A DNA stretch of 32,079 nt from contig CAIPBT010000223.1 of NCBI GenBank assembly GCA_903863375.1, forward strand, positions 1-32,079, given 5' to 3'. Source of the stretch: an uncultured Ferrovum sp. (GTDB taxonomy: Bacteria > Pseudomonadota > Gammaproteobacteria > Burkholderiales > Ferrovaceae). Position numbers and translations under genes: made by a program. This document shows, piece after piece, positions 17,296 to 25,551 of this stretch (its first letter is position 1; each line of letters begins with the position of its first letter). The notes beneath the pieces were generated by a model. It worked only from the letters and a program-made list of their open reading frames with translations. It had not been told where the DNA came from and ran no database searches.

Positions 17296-17846
17296 CAGCT
17301 CTTGCCTCCACTTTCCGCCGTCACATCAAAAAAGGTGTACGACAGGGAGATTCGGCTGATGTCAGTCGGCAAATCCGGCTCGACCACAAAGACCACCTGC
17401 ATGTCGCGCGCCTCGCCCGCAGCAAAGGTTTGCTGGTCGAAGCAGAAACACTTCAGCTTCTTGAAATACGGTGCGGCCTGGCTGGGCGCATAGCTTGGAA
17501 CCGCCTGGCCAACCACGCGGTGGCCGGTGGTGTTGACCACCCGGTAACGCACAGTGGTCTGCTGCCCCGGATGCACCTGCACGATCGGGTTCAGTGCTTC
17601 GAAGGTCCAGCCCAGCCCGTTGCTGTTGGACGCGACAAACTCGACCGTCACGTCGCGGGTCGGGTCGACCGAGCCACTGGCCGACTGCGCCACGATACGG
17701 CTCTGGCTGATGCCGGTCACCTCGCATATCTGCCGGTAAAAGGGCACCAGTGCAAGACCGAAACATCCCATCATGCCCGCGATGATCAGCAGCTTGCGGG
17801 CCATCAGGGCGTTGCGTTGGGCAAGGGTGGCGCTCATGTCAGCCAT
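17295..17846 (-). CDS. ctaG: Cytochrome c oxidase assembly protein CtaG (Cox11)
   Basis: 183 residues. An N-terminal membrane anchor lies near residues 17-36 (RKLLIIAGMMGCFGLALVPFY), then FYRQICEVTG and a beta-rich periplasmic domain. The copper motif C133-F-C135-F (KKLKCFCFDQQT) is intact, and the C-terminal YTFFD is conserved. Known role: inserts copper into the CuB site of subunit I. The ATG at 17846 overlaps the stop of the 40-residue gene upstream (TGATGG); an ATG three codons later is an alternative. The DUF2970 gene overlaps its stop. Confidence 0.95.
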   Translation of the reverse strand: MADMSATLAQRNALMARKLLIIAGMMGCFGLALVPFYRQICEVTGISQSRIVAQSASGSVDPTRDVTVEFVASNSNGLGWTFEALNPIVQVHPGQQTTVRYRVVNTTGHRVVGQAVPSYAPSQAAPYFKKLKCFCFDQQTFAAGEARDMQVVFVVEPDLPTDISRISLSYTFFDVTAESGGKS

Positions 17847-17968
17847 CAGAAAAACAGGTGGGTTACCGTGCCGACAAAAAAAGCGAGCGCCAGCAGCGCG
17901 CAGAGAATGGCGGTCAGGTACTTGTTGCCGTGATTGCTACCTGCGGCGGATGGTGTTGGCTGGGACAT
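17846..17968 (-). CDS. Cytochrome oxidase small assembly protein (40 residues)
   Basis: An open frame of 41 codons runs from an ATG at 17968 to a TGA that overlaps the ctaG start. It begins MSQPTPSAAGSNHGNKYL and continues into one membrane helix (LTAILCALLALAFFVGTVTHLFF). A short polar head, an N-K-tyrosine-like junction and one helix ending in Phe match the tiny 'small assembly protein' seen between ctaD and ctaG in betaproteobacteria. Overlap with ctaG and codon use support translation. No strong ribosome-binding site is seen. The biochemical role is unknown; it is easily missed because of its size. Confidence 0.75.
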   Translation of the reverse strand: MSQPTPSAAGSNHGNKYLTAILCALLALAFFVGTVTHLFF

Positions 17969-17978
17969 GATCTTGACG

Positions 17979-18013
17979 GAGGGGACGGTCCGTCTTGACG
18001 GCCCGTCCCCCTC
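17979..18013 (-). promoter_or_regulatory. Long hairpin between ctaD and the small assembly gene
   Basis: GAGGGGACGG (17979-17988) pairs with CCGTCCCCCTC (18003-18013, one bulge), and inside it CCGT (17990-17993) pairs with ACGG (17998-18001) around a CTTG loop. The stem is about 14 pairs and very GC-rich. It lies 18 bases past the ctaD stop and is not followed by a T-run on the minus strand. A processing or mRNA-stability element, or partial attenuation between ctaD and downstream genes, is more likely than full termination. Confidence 0.6.
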
Positions 18014-18031
18014 AACGACCTCGGACAGGAC

Positions 18032-19609
18032 TTAGTGGAATTGCGGCGGCGTTTCGAAGGTGTGATACGGCGCCGGCGACGGCACGGTCCACTCGAGACC
18101 TTCGGCACCTTCCCAGGCCTTGGCCTCCGCCTTGGCACCGCCACGGATGCACTTGATCACCACGTACAGGAACAGCAGCTGGCTGAAACCCAGCAGGAAC
18201 GCACCGATCGAAGAGATCTGGTTGAATTCCGTGAACTGGGGAGCATAGTCCGGAATACGACGTGGCATGCCGGCCAGGCCCAGGAAGTGCTGCGGGAAGA
18301 ACGTGATGTTGAACGAGATGGCGGTCAGCCAGAAGTGCAGCTTGCCGAGCGTCTCGTCATACATGTGGCCGGTCCACTTCGGCAGCCAGTAATAGGCACC
18401 GCCCATGATCGAGAAGATGGCGCCCGAGAACAGCACATAGTGGAAGTGGGCGACCACGTAATAAGTGTTGTGCAGGGTGATGTCCACCGGCGTCACGGCC
18501 AGCACCAGCCCGCTGAAGCCACCAATCGTGAACAGCGACACGAAGCCGACAGCAAACAGCATCGGCGTTTCAAACGTGATCGAACCGCGCCACATCGTGG
18601 CGATCCAGTTGAACACCTTCACCCCGGTGGGGACGGCGATCAGCATGGTGGCGTACATGAAGAACAGGTTGCCTGCAGCCGGCATGCCAACGGTGAACAT
18701 GTGATGGCCCCAGACAATGAACGACAGCAGGGCAATCGAGGCGGTGGCGTACACCATCGAGGAATAGCCGAACAGCTGCTTGCGGGCGAACGTCGGGATG
18801 ATGTGCGAGATGATGCCAAAGGCCGGCAGGATCATGATGTACACCTCGGGGTGCCCGAAGAACCAGAAGATGTGCATGAACATCGTCGGGTCGCCACCGC
18901 CGGCGGCGTTGAAAAAGTGGGTTCCGAAATGGCGGTCGGTCAGCAGCATGGTGACGGCACCGGCCAGCACGGGCATCACGGCGATCAGCAGGTAGGCGGT
19001 GATCAGCCAGGTCCAGACAAACATCGGCATGCGCATCAGGGTCATGCCGGGCGCGCGCATGTTCAGGATGGTGGTGATGATGTTGATCGACCCCATGATC
19101 GAGGACGCGCCCATGATGTGCACGGCCAGGATGGTCATGTCGACCGAGATGCCGCCCTGGATCGACAGCGGCGGATACAGCGTCCAGCCAGAACCGGCTG
19201 CGCCGCCGGGCACCAGGAACGAGCCTACCAGCAGCGTGGCGGCCGGCGGCATCAGCCAGAAGCTCCAGTTATTCATGCGGGCGAACGCCATGTCGCTGGC
19301 ACCCACCATCAGCGGAATCTGCCAGTTGGCGAAGCCGACGAACGCCGGCATCACCGCACCGAAGATCATCACCAGCGCGTGGATGGTGGTGAGCTGGTTG
19401 AACACGTCCGGGTTGACGATCTGGATGCCCGGCTGGAACAGCTCGGCCCGGATCACCAGCGCCATGAAGCCGCCGACAAAAAACATGATCAGGCTGAACC
19501 ACATGTACATCGACCCGATGTCCTTGTGGTTGGTGGTGGTGAAATACCGCGCCAGCCCGGTCGGGGCATGGTGGTGGTCATCGTGGGCGTGGGCGTGTGA
19601 GGCTTCCAT
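18032..19609 (-). CDS. ctaD: Cytochrome c oxidase subunit I (aa3 type)
   Basis: 525 residues, twelve membrane helices. Low-spin heme a ligand His77 ([10 protein letters not shown]) pairs with His390; the heme a3 ligand is His388 (VVAHFHYVL). CuB ligands are His253, His302 and His303; Tyr257 in [10 protein letters not shown] is the crosslinked Tyr, and Glu256 marks a type A1 enzyme. The N-terminus is His-rich ([11 protein letters not shown]), a common feature of the betaproteobacterial proteins. A GGAG lies eight bases before the ATG. Known role: catalytic and proton-pumping subunit that reduces oxygen to water at the inner membrane. The gene lies between ctaC upstream and the assembly genes downstream. 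Confidence 0.98.
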   Translation of the reverse strand: MEASHAHAHDDHHHAPTGLARYFTTTNHKDIGSMYMWFSLIMFFVGGFMALVIRAELFQPGIQIVNPDVFNQLTTIHALVMIFGAVMPAFVGFANWQIPLMVGASDMAFARMNNWSFWLMPPAATLLVGSFLVPGGAAGSGWTLYPPLSIQGGISVDMTILAVHIMGASSIMGSINIITTILNMRAPGMTLMRMPMFVWTWLITAYLLIAVMPVLAGAVTMLLTDRHFGTHFFNAAGGGDPTMFMHIFWFFGHPEVYIMILPAFGIISHIIPTFARKQLFGYSSMVYATASIALLSFIVWGHHMFTVGMPAAGNLFFMYATMLIAVPTGVKVFNWIATMWRGSITFETPMLFAVGFVSLFTIGGFSGLVLAVTPVDITLHNTYYVVAHFHYVLFSGAIFSIMGGAYYWLPKWTGHMYDETLGKLHFWLTAISFNITFFPQHFLGLAGMPRRIPDYAPQFTEFNQISSIGAFLLGFSQLLFLYVVIKCIRGGAKAEAKAWEGAEGLEWTVPSPAPYHTFETPPQFH

Positions 19610-19625
19610 CGCGATCTCCGTCAGA

Positions 19626-19653
19626 CTGATATGGTGTTGAACTGGAATATCAG
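19626..19653. promoter_or_regulatory. Inverted repeat in the ctaD leader
   Basis: CTGATAT (19626-19632), 14-base spacer, ATATCAG (19647-19653), perfect 7-base arms, in the 74-base gap between ctaC and ctaD and 17 bases before the ctaD start. It could be an operator or an RNA hairpin at the ribosome-binding site. No known regulator is recognised. Confidence 0.4.
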
Positions 19654-19683
19654 GGGGTTTGCAAATGCCGGCTTGACCGGGAC

Positions 19684-20523
19684 TTACCGGACAACAGGGT
19701 CGGCCAGGCTGACTTTCTCAGCCGGGGCTGCATCTGCTGCCTGCTTGGCTTTCTGTTCCTTGACCCAGGCGGCATAGTCCTCAGCACTCTTCGCCTCGAC
19801 CACGATGGGCATGTAGCCATGCTCCTTGCCACAGATCTGGCTGCACTGTCCACGATAGACGCCCGGTTCGTTCGCCTGGAACCACGCGTCCTTGATGAAC
19901 CCGGGAATGCCATACTGGTTCACGCCCAGCTGCGGCACGTACCAGCCATGAATGACGTCATTGGCAGTAATCAGCAACCGGATCTTTTTGCCAACCGGCA
20001 CCACCACGTTGTTGTCGGTCTCGAGCAGATAGTGCTCGTTGGTGACCTTGCCGTGGGCATCGGGAGCGCCGATCTGCTCGCGCGGGGTGGAAAGCGTGGC
20101 ATAAAGCTTCAGGCCGTCGTTCAGGTAATCGTACTGCCACTTCCACTGGTAGGCGGTGACCTTGATGGTCATGTCCGGATTGCTGGCATCCTTCATGGCC
20201 AGCACGGTCTTGGTGGCCGGGAAGGCGATGACGGCGAGAATCAGGAACGGAATCAGCGTCCAGATCACTTCCACGGTGGTGTTCTCGTGGAAGTGCGCAG
20301 CCACGGCGCCGCGCGACTTGCGGTGGGCAAACAGGGAATAGAACATCACGCCGAACACGACCACGAAGATCGCCAGGCAAACGTACATGATTTCCATATG
20401 CAGGCCATAGATCTGCAGGGAAATCGGCGTCTTCGGTGCCGGAATGTTGACGTCGTAGCCGGCCAGCGCCAGCGCCGGGACGGCAGAGGCAAGCGCCCCC
20501 GCCAACACGCGAAGTTTCTTCAT
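19684..20523 (-). CDS. ctaC: Cytochrome c oxidase subunit II
   Basis: 279 residues. Signal peptide [21 protein letters not shown], then two membrane helices (about 42-64 and 84-106) and the periplasmic cupredoxin domain. CuA ligands: His192 (NDVIHGW), Cys227 and Cys231 (GQCSQIC), His235 and Met238, all present. The aromatic electron-entry patch is YQWKWQYDY (125-133). There is no C-terminal cytochrome c domain (no CxxCH), so electrons must come from a separate cytochrome c. Known role: accepts electrons from cytochrome c at CuA. It is first of the structural genes and is preceded by a DUF2244 gene and a hairpin. Confidence 0.98.
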   Translation of the reverse strand: MKKLRVLAGALASAVPALALAGYDVNIPAPKTPISLQIYGLHMEIMYVCLAIFVVVFGVMFYSLFAHRKSRGAVAAHFHENTTVEVIWTLIPFLILAVIAFPATKTVLAMKDASNPDMTIKVTAYQWKWQYDYLNDGLKLYATLSTPREQIGAPDAHGKVTNEHYLLETDNNVVVPVGKKIRLLITANDVIHGWYVPQLGVNQYGIPGFIKDAWFQANEPGVYRGQCSQICGKEHGYMPIVVEAKSAEDYAAWVKEQKAKQAADAAPAEKVSLADPVVR

Positions 20524-20558
20524 GGTTTCGTGCCCTGTGTTGCTCTGAGAAGTTCTCC

Positions 20559-20583
20559 AGAATCTTTCCGCAGAAAGGATTCT
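20559..20583. promoter_or_regulatory. Hairpin in the ctaC leader, at the DUF2244 stop
   Basis: AGAATCTTTC (20559-20568), loop CGCA, GAAAGGATTCT (20573-20583, one bulged base). It overlaps the DUF2244 stop codon and lies 35 bases before the ctaC ATG. No T-run follows, so read-through with processing, or leader control of ctaC, is more likely than termination. Prediction from sequence only. Confidence 0.4.
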
Positions 20584-21088
20584 AGGACGTTATTTTTTGT
20601 ACCCGCACCAAGCCCCGCAGCGATTCCGCCAACCAGGTCCTGTCCTCATCCATCATCATCTGTCCGATCACGGCCTCGCGACCATGAGACCGGACATGCA
20701 ACTCCACCCTGCAGCCCCGTGTCCGGCACAGCAGGGTGCTCCAGTGGCAGTTCCACCGGCGCTGGCGGACGTTTTCCCGAATCCGAACCTCGTGAACCAG
20801 CTCCCCGCCAGTCACCACAATGCGCTCGTAATCGCCGTCATGCCCTGCGATCCAGCGAAACCCCAACCAAAGCACCAGCAACTCCAGCCCGGCGAATGGC
20901 AATACTGGCCACGCGCCGGTAACGGCCGTCACCAGCCCGCCAACCCCCAGCGTGGTGCCACCCATAACGAGCAACGCCACGCGCCTGCCCGTCGTGCCAA
21001 GAGAACGGTTGCGGACAACTTCATGCAGGAATTCCACGCTTTCCGGGTTTGGCCACCGGGGAACTTCAAGCTGCTTGTCCGCCTGCAT
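20582..21088 (-). CDS. DUF2244 membrane protein
   Basis: 168 residues. Two hydrophobic helices (about 35-78) are separated by GAWPVLP, then LGFRWIAGHDGDYERIVV and a soluble C-terminal domain (RENVRQRRWNCHWSTLL). The hydrophobic hairpin followed by an F-x-x-x-x-x-H-D-x-D/E-E/Y motif matches DUF2244, a family of unknown function often placed directly before ctaC in alpha- and betaproteobacteria. A TAGGTGA sequence five bases before the ATG supplies the ribosome-binding site and contains the yacG stop. It may be linked to respiration by position only. Confidence 0.82.
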   Translation of the reverse strand: MQADKQLEVPRWPNPESVEFLHEVVRNRSLGTTGRRVALLVMGGTTLGVGGLVTAVTGAWPVLPFAGLELLVLWLGFRWIAGHDGDYERIVVTGGELVHEVRIRENVRQRRWNCHWSTLLCRTRGCRVELHVRSHGREAVIGQMMMDEDRTWLAESLRGLVRVQKITS

Positions 21089-21096
21089 GTTGTCAC

Positions 21097-21321
21097 CTAT
21101 TCACGGAATGACGATAACACGTCGGTTTCGGCGGCAGCAAGATTGCCAGGCTCCAGCCCGTCTTCCTCGGCCGGCACCCGGTACGTCTCGTTGGCCCAAT
21201 GGCCAAGGTCAATCAGCCGACAGCGTTCGCTGCAGAAGGGCCGCCACGGATTGGCCGGGTCGTACACCGTGGGACGGCTGCATCCAGGACAGGCTACCTG
21301 ACGTGGCGGGCGGTTGGTCAT
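21097..21321 (-). CDS. yacG: DNA gyrase inhibitor YacG
   Basis: 74 residues from the ATG at 21321. The zinc-binding cysteines are C11-PG-C14 and C30-SER-C34, followed by the family motif RPFCSERCRLIDLGHWANETYRVP. The tail is acidic. Known role: small zinc protein that binds GyrB and inhibits gyrase. A TTG 13 codons upstream (21360) would overlap zapD by 20 bases and lengthen the protein beyond the usual ~65 residues, so the ATG is preferred. No clear ribosome-binding site is seen. It forms the tail of pilC-pilD-coaE-zapD-yacG. Confidence 0.93.
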   Translation of the reverse strand: MTNRPPRQVACPGCSRPTVYDPANPWRPFCSERCRLIDLGHWANETYRVPAEEDGLEPGNLAAAETDVLSSFRE

Positions 21322-21340
21322 GGCAATTGGGGTCAGCCGT

Positions 21341-22477
21341 TCAAAGGTTGCAGTAGGCAATCCGGAAGGGCACGTCGTGTTCGTGCAGGCTTGGCCGCAA
21401 ACCCGCGGTATTGCTGATGAAGCGAATGTTCAGTGCATACTTGTTGGCACTGATTTCGGGCACGCAGCTAAGCGATTCGTCCAGGGTCAGCCGCAGCATC
21501 TGGGCGGGGCGCATCATGGGCATCTGCTGGAAAGTGCCGCGGCGCGCCAGCTGCTCGTGGTCCTCACCGCTCTCCCGCAGGAAGCGCAGCACGGTCCCCA
21601 GGGCGCGATGGATGGGCATCATCGGTGCCAGCCAGGCCTGCAGGTGGCCCTGACGCACATACGTCGGCTGGTGCAACCAGTGATGGTAGCCGGGCAGGTC
21701 GAACTCGCAGGCCCCGCCGGGAATGTTGAAGCGGCTGCGGATCGCCATCAGCCATTCGTTGTCACGCAGATGCTGGCCAAACTTGCCCTGCGTGACATGC
21801 AGGGCCGTGGCCGCGCTGGTGACTTCCGCCAGGGCCTCGTCCAGCAGCGTGCCGGCCACGCCAGGATTACCGCGCAGCGACTCCAGCAGTACGCGCTGCC
21901 GTTCCAGTTCCTGCAACAGGTCGGACTTCATGTCAGACCGGGAACCGGCATCGAGGATTTCAAACAGGCGGGCAAAGGCCACTTCATGGTCGCGCGACGT
22001 GTCGCGGGCCATGAACAGCATCACCCGTTCGTACATGTCTTCGAGTCGCAGCATGGTGCGCACCCGCTCATTGAGCGGATATTCGTAGACGAGGCTGGCA
22101 GGCGCTGCCGCCGGCAGTGTTCCGCTCGACGATGCGCCGGCCCCGGCGGCACGTGACACCGATGCTGCGGTGGCCGCTCCGGGCAATCGCGCCGCATCAC
22201 GGTGGTCGACAGCCAGCACAACCGGTGCGTCAGCACCAAACGGGGCTGCCGCACCGGCAAGGTTCATGGCGTCCTCGGCTGCCGCAAACACCGTGGTGGT
22301 GGACAGGGTCATCGCGGCACCGTTGGCGGCTGCAGGTGCCTGGCTCGAGGCGGCCGGCCGCGCGCCAGCAGGCGCAGGATCGAAATCGAGGGGAAGGGAC
22401 GAAGACCGAGACTCGGCCAGGCTGACCGCCGTGGGTACCGGCGCAGGGGGGGTCCGCGATCGTCCGAACATCTTCAT
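21341..22477 (-). CDS. zapD: Cell division protein ZapD with long N-terminal extension
   Basis: 378 residues from the ATG at 22477 (MKMFGRSRTPPAP), with GGAGAG ten bases upstream. The last ~248 residues are a full ZapD: VYEYPLNERVRTMLRLE (starting near residue 130), NPGVAGTLLDEAL, NEWLMAIRSRFNIPGG, CEFDLPGYHHWLH and ISANKYALNIRF. Known role: binds the FtsZ C-terminal tail and cross-links filaments into bundles. ZapD proteins are normally about 250 residues and begin at the YEYPLNER region. The first ~130 residues here are Ala/Ser/Pro-rich and likely disordered. A shorter start (GTG about 24 residues before YEYPLNER) exists but has no ribosome-binding site. Neighbours: coaE 22 bases upstream, yacG 19 bases downstream. 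Confidence 0.88.
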   Translation of the reverse strand: MKMFGRSRTPPAPVPTAVSLAESRSSSLPLDFDPAPAGARPAASSQAPAAANGAAMTLSTTTVFAAAEDAMNLAGAAAPFGADAPVVLAVDHRDAARLPGAATAASVSRAAGAGASSSGTLPAAAPASLVYEYPLNERVRTMLRLEDMYERVMLFMARDTSRDHEVAFARLFEILDAGSRSDMKSDLLQELERQRVLLESLRGNPGVAGTLLDEALAEVTSAATALHVTQGKFGQHLRDNEWLMAIRSRFNIPGGACEFDLPGYHHWLHQPTYVRQGHLQAWLAPMMPIHRALGTVLRFLRESGEDHEQLARRGTFQQMPMMRPAQMLRLTLDESLSCVPEISANKYALNIRFISNTAGLRPSLHEHDVPFRIAYCNL

Positions 22478-22499
22478 TCCAGCGGGCCTCTCCGTGTCA

Positions 22500-23162
22500 T
22501 CAGCCTTCCTGGGGCGAATCCGGCACCGGCGCGCGAGCACCCGCCAGACCGAGATACAACTGATGCAGAGCCACGACTTTGGGCCGCAAATCTGCCGCTT
22601 CGCGGGAATTGTCAATCACATCATCGGCAACTGCAAGCCGCTCGCCGCGCGAGGCCTGCGCGACGAGGATGGCATCCACCTCCGCCGCCGTGATGCCGGG
22701 CCTTTGCAGGGCGCGCTGGCGCTGCAGTTCGACCGGACAGTCGACCGCCAGCACCCGTTGCACCCGGGTCCGCCAGCGGCCAGTCTCAACAAACAGGGGC
22801 ACGGCCAGCAGCGCATACGCTTCCTGCACCTCGGCCAGGGCACGGGTGGCGGCTGCGCCCACCAGCGGGTGCAGGATACCCTCCAGCACCCGTCGCGCTC
22901 CGGCGTCGGCAAATACCCTGGCGCGCATGGCGCGCCGGTCCATGCTGCCGTCGTTTGCCAGGATGTCCGGTCCGAACGCTGTCACCAAGGCAGGCAGGGC
23001 AGCACCTGCTGGCGCTGTCAGGGCATGGGCAAGCGCATCTGTGTCGATCACCGCGGCGCCCAGGGCGGCAAATTCGGCGGCCACGGTGCTCTTGCCGGCC
23101 GCCACCCCGCCAATCAGGGCCACCACCAGTGGGCCGGCTGGTCGCGCCGTGGCTACCACCAC
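22500..23162 (-). CDS. coaE: Dephospho-CoA kinase
   Basis: 220 residues from a GTG at 23162 that overlaps the pilD stop by 10 bases. P-loop GGVAAGKST is at 18-26; the common form is GGIGSGKS, so two loop residues are Ala, but the Gly-Lys-Ser core is intact. DTDALAH (40-46) is the second conserved block, and LEGILHPLV and the lid region ASRGERLAVADDVIDN follow. Known role: phosphorylates dephospho-CoA to CoA, the last step of CoA synthesis. Its placement between pilD and zapD is conserved in many proteobacteria. Confidence 0.95.
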   Translation of the reverse strand: MVVATARPAGPLVVALIGGVAAGKSTVAAEFAALGAAVIDTDALAHALTAPAGAALPALVTAFGPDILANDGSMDRRAMRARVFADAGARRVLEGILHPLVGAAATRALAEVQEAYALLAVPLFVETGRWRTRVQRVLAVDCPVELQRQRALQRPGITAAEVDAILVAQASRGERLAVADDVIDNSREAADLRPKVVALHQLYLGLAGARAPVPDSPQEG

Positions 23163-24028
23163 GGCCCCGGCCGGAACAGGCTGACCAGGCCGGCGTACGC
23201 CAGGAACGGGCCGAACGGGATCGGCGCACGCCGGTCATGACCTGCCAGCAGGATGGCGAGCAGACCGCACAACGCCCCGGCCAGACTCGACAGCAGGATG
23301 ATGCCCGGCAGGGCGGTCCACCCGAGCCAGGCACCGAGGGCAGCCAGCAGCTTGAAATCGCCGGCACCCATGCCCTCCCGCCCGGTCACCAGCCGAAATA
23401 CCGTGCATACCGTCCACAGCAGCAGGTAGCCGGCCATGGCGCCGACCACCGCATCGGCCAAGGGCGTGAACGCCCCGCCCAGATTGAACAGCAGTCCCAG
23501 CCACACCAGCGGCAGGGTGAGATCGTCTGGCAGGAACAAGGTATCGAGATCGATGAAGGTCAGGGCGACCAGCGCCCAGACGAGCAGCAAACCACCGGCC
23601 GTCTGCAGGGTCTCGCCAAAGGTCGCCGCCACCGCCGCGGACAACAGGGCAGTGAGAACCTCGACGAACGGATAGCGCAGGGAAATCGGCGCGCGGCAGG
23701 CGGCGCAGCGGCCACGCAACGCCAGCCAGCTCAGCACCGGTACATTCTGCCAGGCACGGATGGGGGCGTTGCAGCGTGGGCAGCACGACGGTGGCTGGGA
23801 CAGATTGAACGGTGCTTGGACGGGCGCGGCCGTGAAGCGGCGATGCCCTTCGTCGCTCAGCAGCGCCGGGGTTTCGGTGGCCAGCCAGTCCAGGCAGTCG
23901 CGCGTCCACCCTGCCGTCAGCATGCGCGGCAGGCGCGCGATCACCACATTCAGGAAGCTGCCCACCAGCAGGCCCAGCACGGCGCACGACCAGACCAGTC
24001 CCAGGGGCTGCCAGAGCGCAGCCATCAT
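23153..24028 (-). CDS. pilD: Type IV prepilin peptidase / N-methyltransferase
   Basis: 291 residues, about eight membrane helices. The cytosolic domain has the paired cysteines C83-PR-C86 and C108-AA-C111 typical of the bifunctional enzyme. The aspartyl protease residues are in FIDLDTLFLPDD (Asp160/162) and GMGAGDFK (Asp224, the GxGD motif). Known role: cleaves type IV prepilin leader peptides and methylates the new N-terminus, at the inner membrane. GSFLNVVIARLP near residue 23 is also diagnostic. It follows pilC by 49 bases and overlaps coaE. A pilB-type ATPase is not seen next to pilC in this window. Confidence 0.96.
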   Translation of the reverse strand: MMAALWQPLGLVWSCAVLGLLVGSFLNVVIARLPRMLTAGWTRDCLDWLATETPALLSDEGHRRFTAAPVQAPFNLSQPPSCCPRCNAPIRAWQNVPVLSWLALRGRCAACRAPISLRYPFVEVLTALLSAAVAATFGETLQTAGGLLLVWALVALTFIDLDTLFLPDDLTLPLVWLGLLFNLGGAFTPLADAVVGAMAGYLLLWTVCTVFRLVTGREGMGAGDFKLLAALGAWLGWTALPGIILLSSLAGALCGLLAILLAGHDRRAPIPFGPFLAYAGLVSLFRPGPWW

Positions 24029-24077
24029 GCGCGCAGCACCGCTCGCCGCAACGCCTGCCGTGACAGCGACAGCGCGT

Positions 24078-25322
24078 TCAGACCACAGAGCCCATCTTGA
24101 AGATCGGCATGTACATGGCGATTACCAGACCGCCAATCAGGCCGCCCAGGATCACCATGATGGCAGGTTCGATCAGGCTGGAAATGGCGTTGACGGCATC
24201 ATCCACCTCGCCCTCATAGAAGTCGGCAACCTTGGTCAGCATGGCGTCGAGCGATCCCGATTCCTCGCCGATCGATGCCATCTGCAGCAACATGTTGGGA
24301 AAGATGCCGGTGGCCTGCAGCGCGACGGTCAGCGAACTGCCGGTGCTGACGTCAGCCTGGATACGTTTGGTGGCCTGGTAGAACACATTGTTGCCAGCGG
24401 CACCGGCCACCGAATCCAGGGCCTCTACCATGGGCACGCCCGCGGCGAACATCGTGCTCAGGGTGCGTGCCCAGCGCGCGGTGGCTGCCTTGTGCATCAG
24501 CGGACCGAAGATCGGCAGACGCAGCATTAGCCGGTCCATCACCATCTGCATGCGTTCGGAGCGCTTCCAGGCCAGAAAAAAGGAGTACAGGCCGATGCCA
24601 CCCGCCAGCAGCAGCACCCACCAGAAGCGCACCACAAAGTCCGATATCGCGATCACCACCAGGGTGGGAAATGGCAGATCAGCGCCAAAGCTGGAAAACA
24701 GGTCCTTGAACTGGGGCACCACGAAAATCATGATGATGGCGGTGATCAGCACCGCCACCGCAATCACGGCGGTGGGATAGAACAGCGCCGAGCGGATCTT
24801 GCTTTTCAGGGCGAGCAGCTTTTCCTTATAGGTCGCCAGACGGTCGAGCAGGGTATCGAGAATACCGGCGGCCTCCCCCGCCCCGACGAGGTTGCAGTAC
24901 AGGGCGTCGAAATATTGCGGGCGGCGCGAAAACGCCGTCTGCAGGCTGCTGCCGGTCTCGACGTCGGTGCGTACATCGGTCAGCAGGCGGCTGACGGCGG
25001 CATTGCTGCTGCCCTTGGCCACGATGTCGAAGCTCTGCAGCAGCGGCACGCCAGCGCGCAGCATGGTGGCGAGCTGCCGGGTGAACAGCGCGATGTCCTT
25101 TTCGCTGACCTTGCCCAGGCTGCGCCGGCCCTGCTTGCGCACGCGCGTGACCTGAATGCCCTGCCGGCGCAGCGTGGCCGTGACCACCGCGTCGCCGGAC
25201 GCGCGCATCTCGCCCTTCAGCTGGCGGCCGCTGCGGTCCTTGCCTTCCCAGTAGAAATTAGCCTGCTGGATCTCGCCGGTCGGCTTGCTCGGCGTCTTGC
25301 GTGTCGCGGCGGCGGTGGCCAT
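24078..25322 (-). CDS. pilC: Type IV pilus assembly inner-membrane protein PilC
   Basis: 414 residues from the ATG at 25322 (MATAAATRKTP); GAGG lies upstream at a suitable spacing, whereas the ATG at 25328 has none. Two GspF/PilC domains: the first includes FTRQLATMLRAGVPLLQSFD and TGSSLQTAFSRRP, the second ARTLSTMFAAGVPMVEALD and VSTGSSLTVAL; each is followed by membrane segments (about 183-203, 233-252 and the C-terminal IMVILGGLIGGLVIAMYMP). Known role: platform protein of the pilus motor, working with ATPases PilB/PilT and with pilins processed by PilD. Upstream lies a 248-base gap holding short repeats. Confidence 0.95.
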   Translation of the reverse strand: MATAAATRKTPSKPTGEIQQANFYWEGKDRSGRQLKGEMRASGDAVVTATLRRQGIQVTRVRKQGRRSLGKVSEKDIALFTRQLATMLRAGVPLLQSFDIVAKGSSNAAVSRLLTDVRTDVETGSSLQTAFSRRPQYFDALYCNLVGAGEAAGILDTLLDRLATYKEKLLALKSKIRSALFYPTAVIAVAVLITAIIMIFVVPQFKDLFSSFGADLPFPTLVVIAISDFVVRFWWVLLLAGGIGLYSFFLAWKRSERMQMVMDRLMLRLPIFGPLMHKAATARWARTLSTMFAAGVPMVEALDSVAGAAGNNVFYQATKRIQADVSTGSSLTVALQATGIFPNMLLQMASIGEESGSLDAMLTKVADFYEGEVDDAVNAISSLIEPAIMVILGGLIGGLVIAMYMPIFKMGSVV

Positions 25323-25465
25323 GGTCATCCTCACGTCAAAGGCAATGGATGCGCGGTGCGCGCCAATCCCTTGATCCATCTTCCAGAGCCAGCATCATGC
25401 ACCGGAAGCGCAGGCCCGTAAATATTTCCCACGCCAGTCGTTCTGGCCATCGCCCCGGCGGCCGC

Positions 25466-25551
25466 GAATGCGGCGATCAGGGGACAAGCGGATGGGGGAA
25501 TGCAGGATCAGGAGGGCAAGCAGCGCCGGAAATGCAGGATCAGGGGGCAAG
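25466..25551. repeat. Three degenerate direct repeats between corB-like gene and pilC
   Basis: Copies of a ~24-base motif with core AATGCAGGATCAGGGGGCAA start at 25467, 25499 and 25531, spaced 32 bases apart; copies 2 and 3 are nearly identical and copy 1 is more divergent (AATGCGGCGATCAGGGGAC). A trace of a fourth copy reaches the corB-like stop codon at 25571. The array lies in the pilC upstream region (25323-25570), which contains no other gene. Function unknown; binding sites or a simple duplication are both possible. Confidence 0.65.

Noticed and set aside
18035-19600. Long open frame on the strand opposite ctaD, and similar ones opposite the TPR gene (881-2260) and the CorB-like gene (25301-26863)
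   Set aside because: They lie wholly antisense to strongly conserved genes, have biased His/Arg/Gln-rich composition and show no recognisable domain; such frames are normal in GC-rich DNA.
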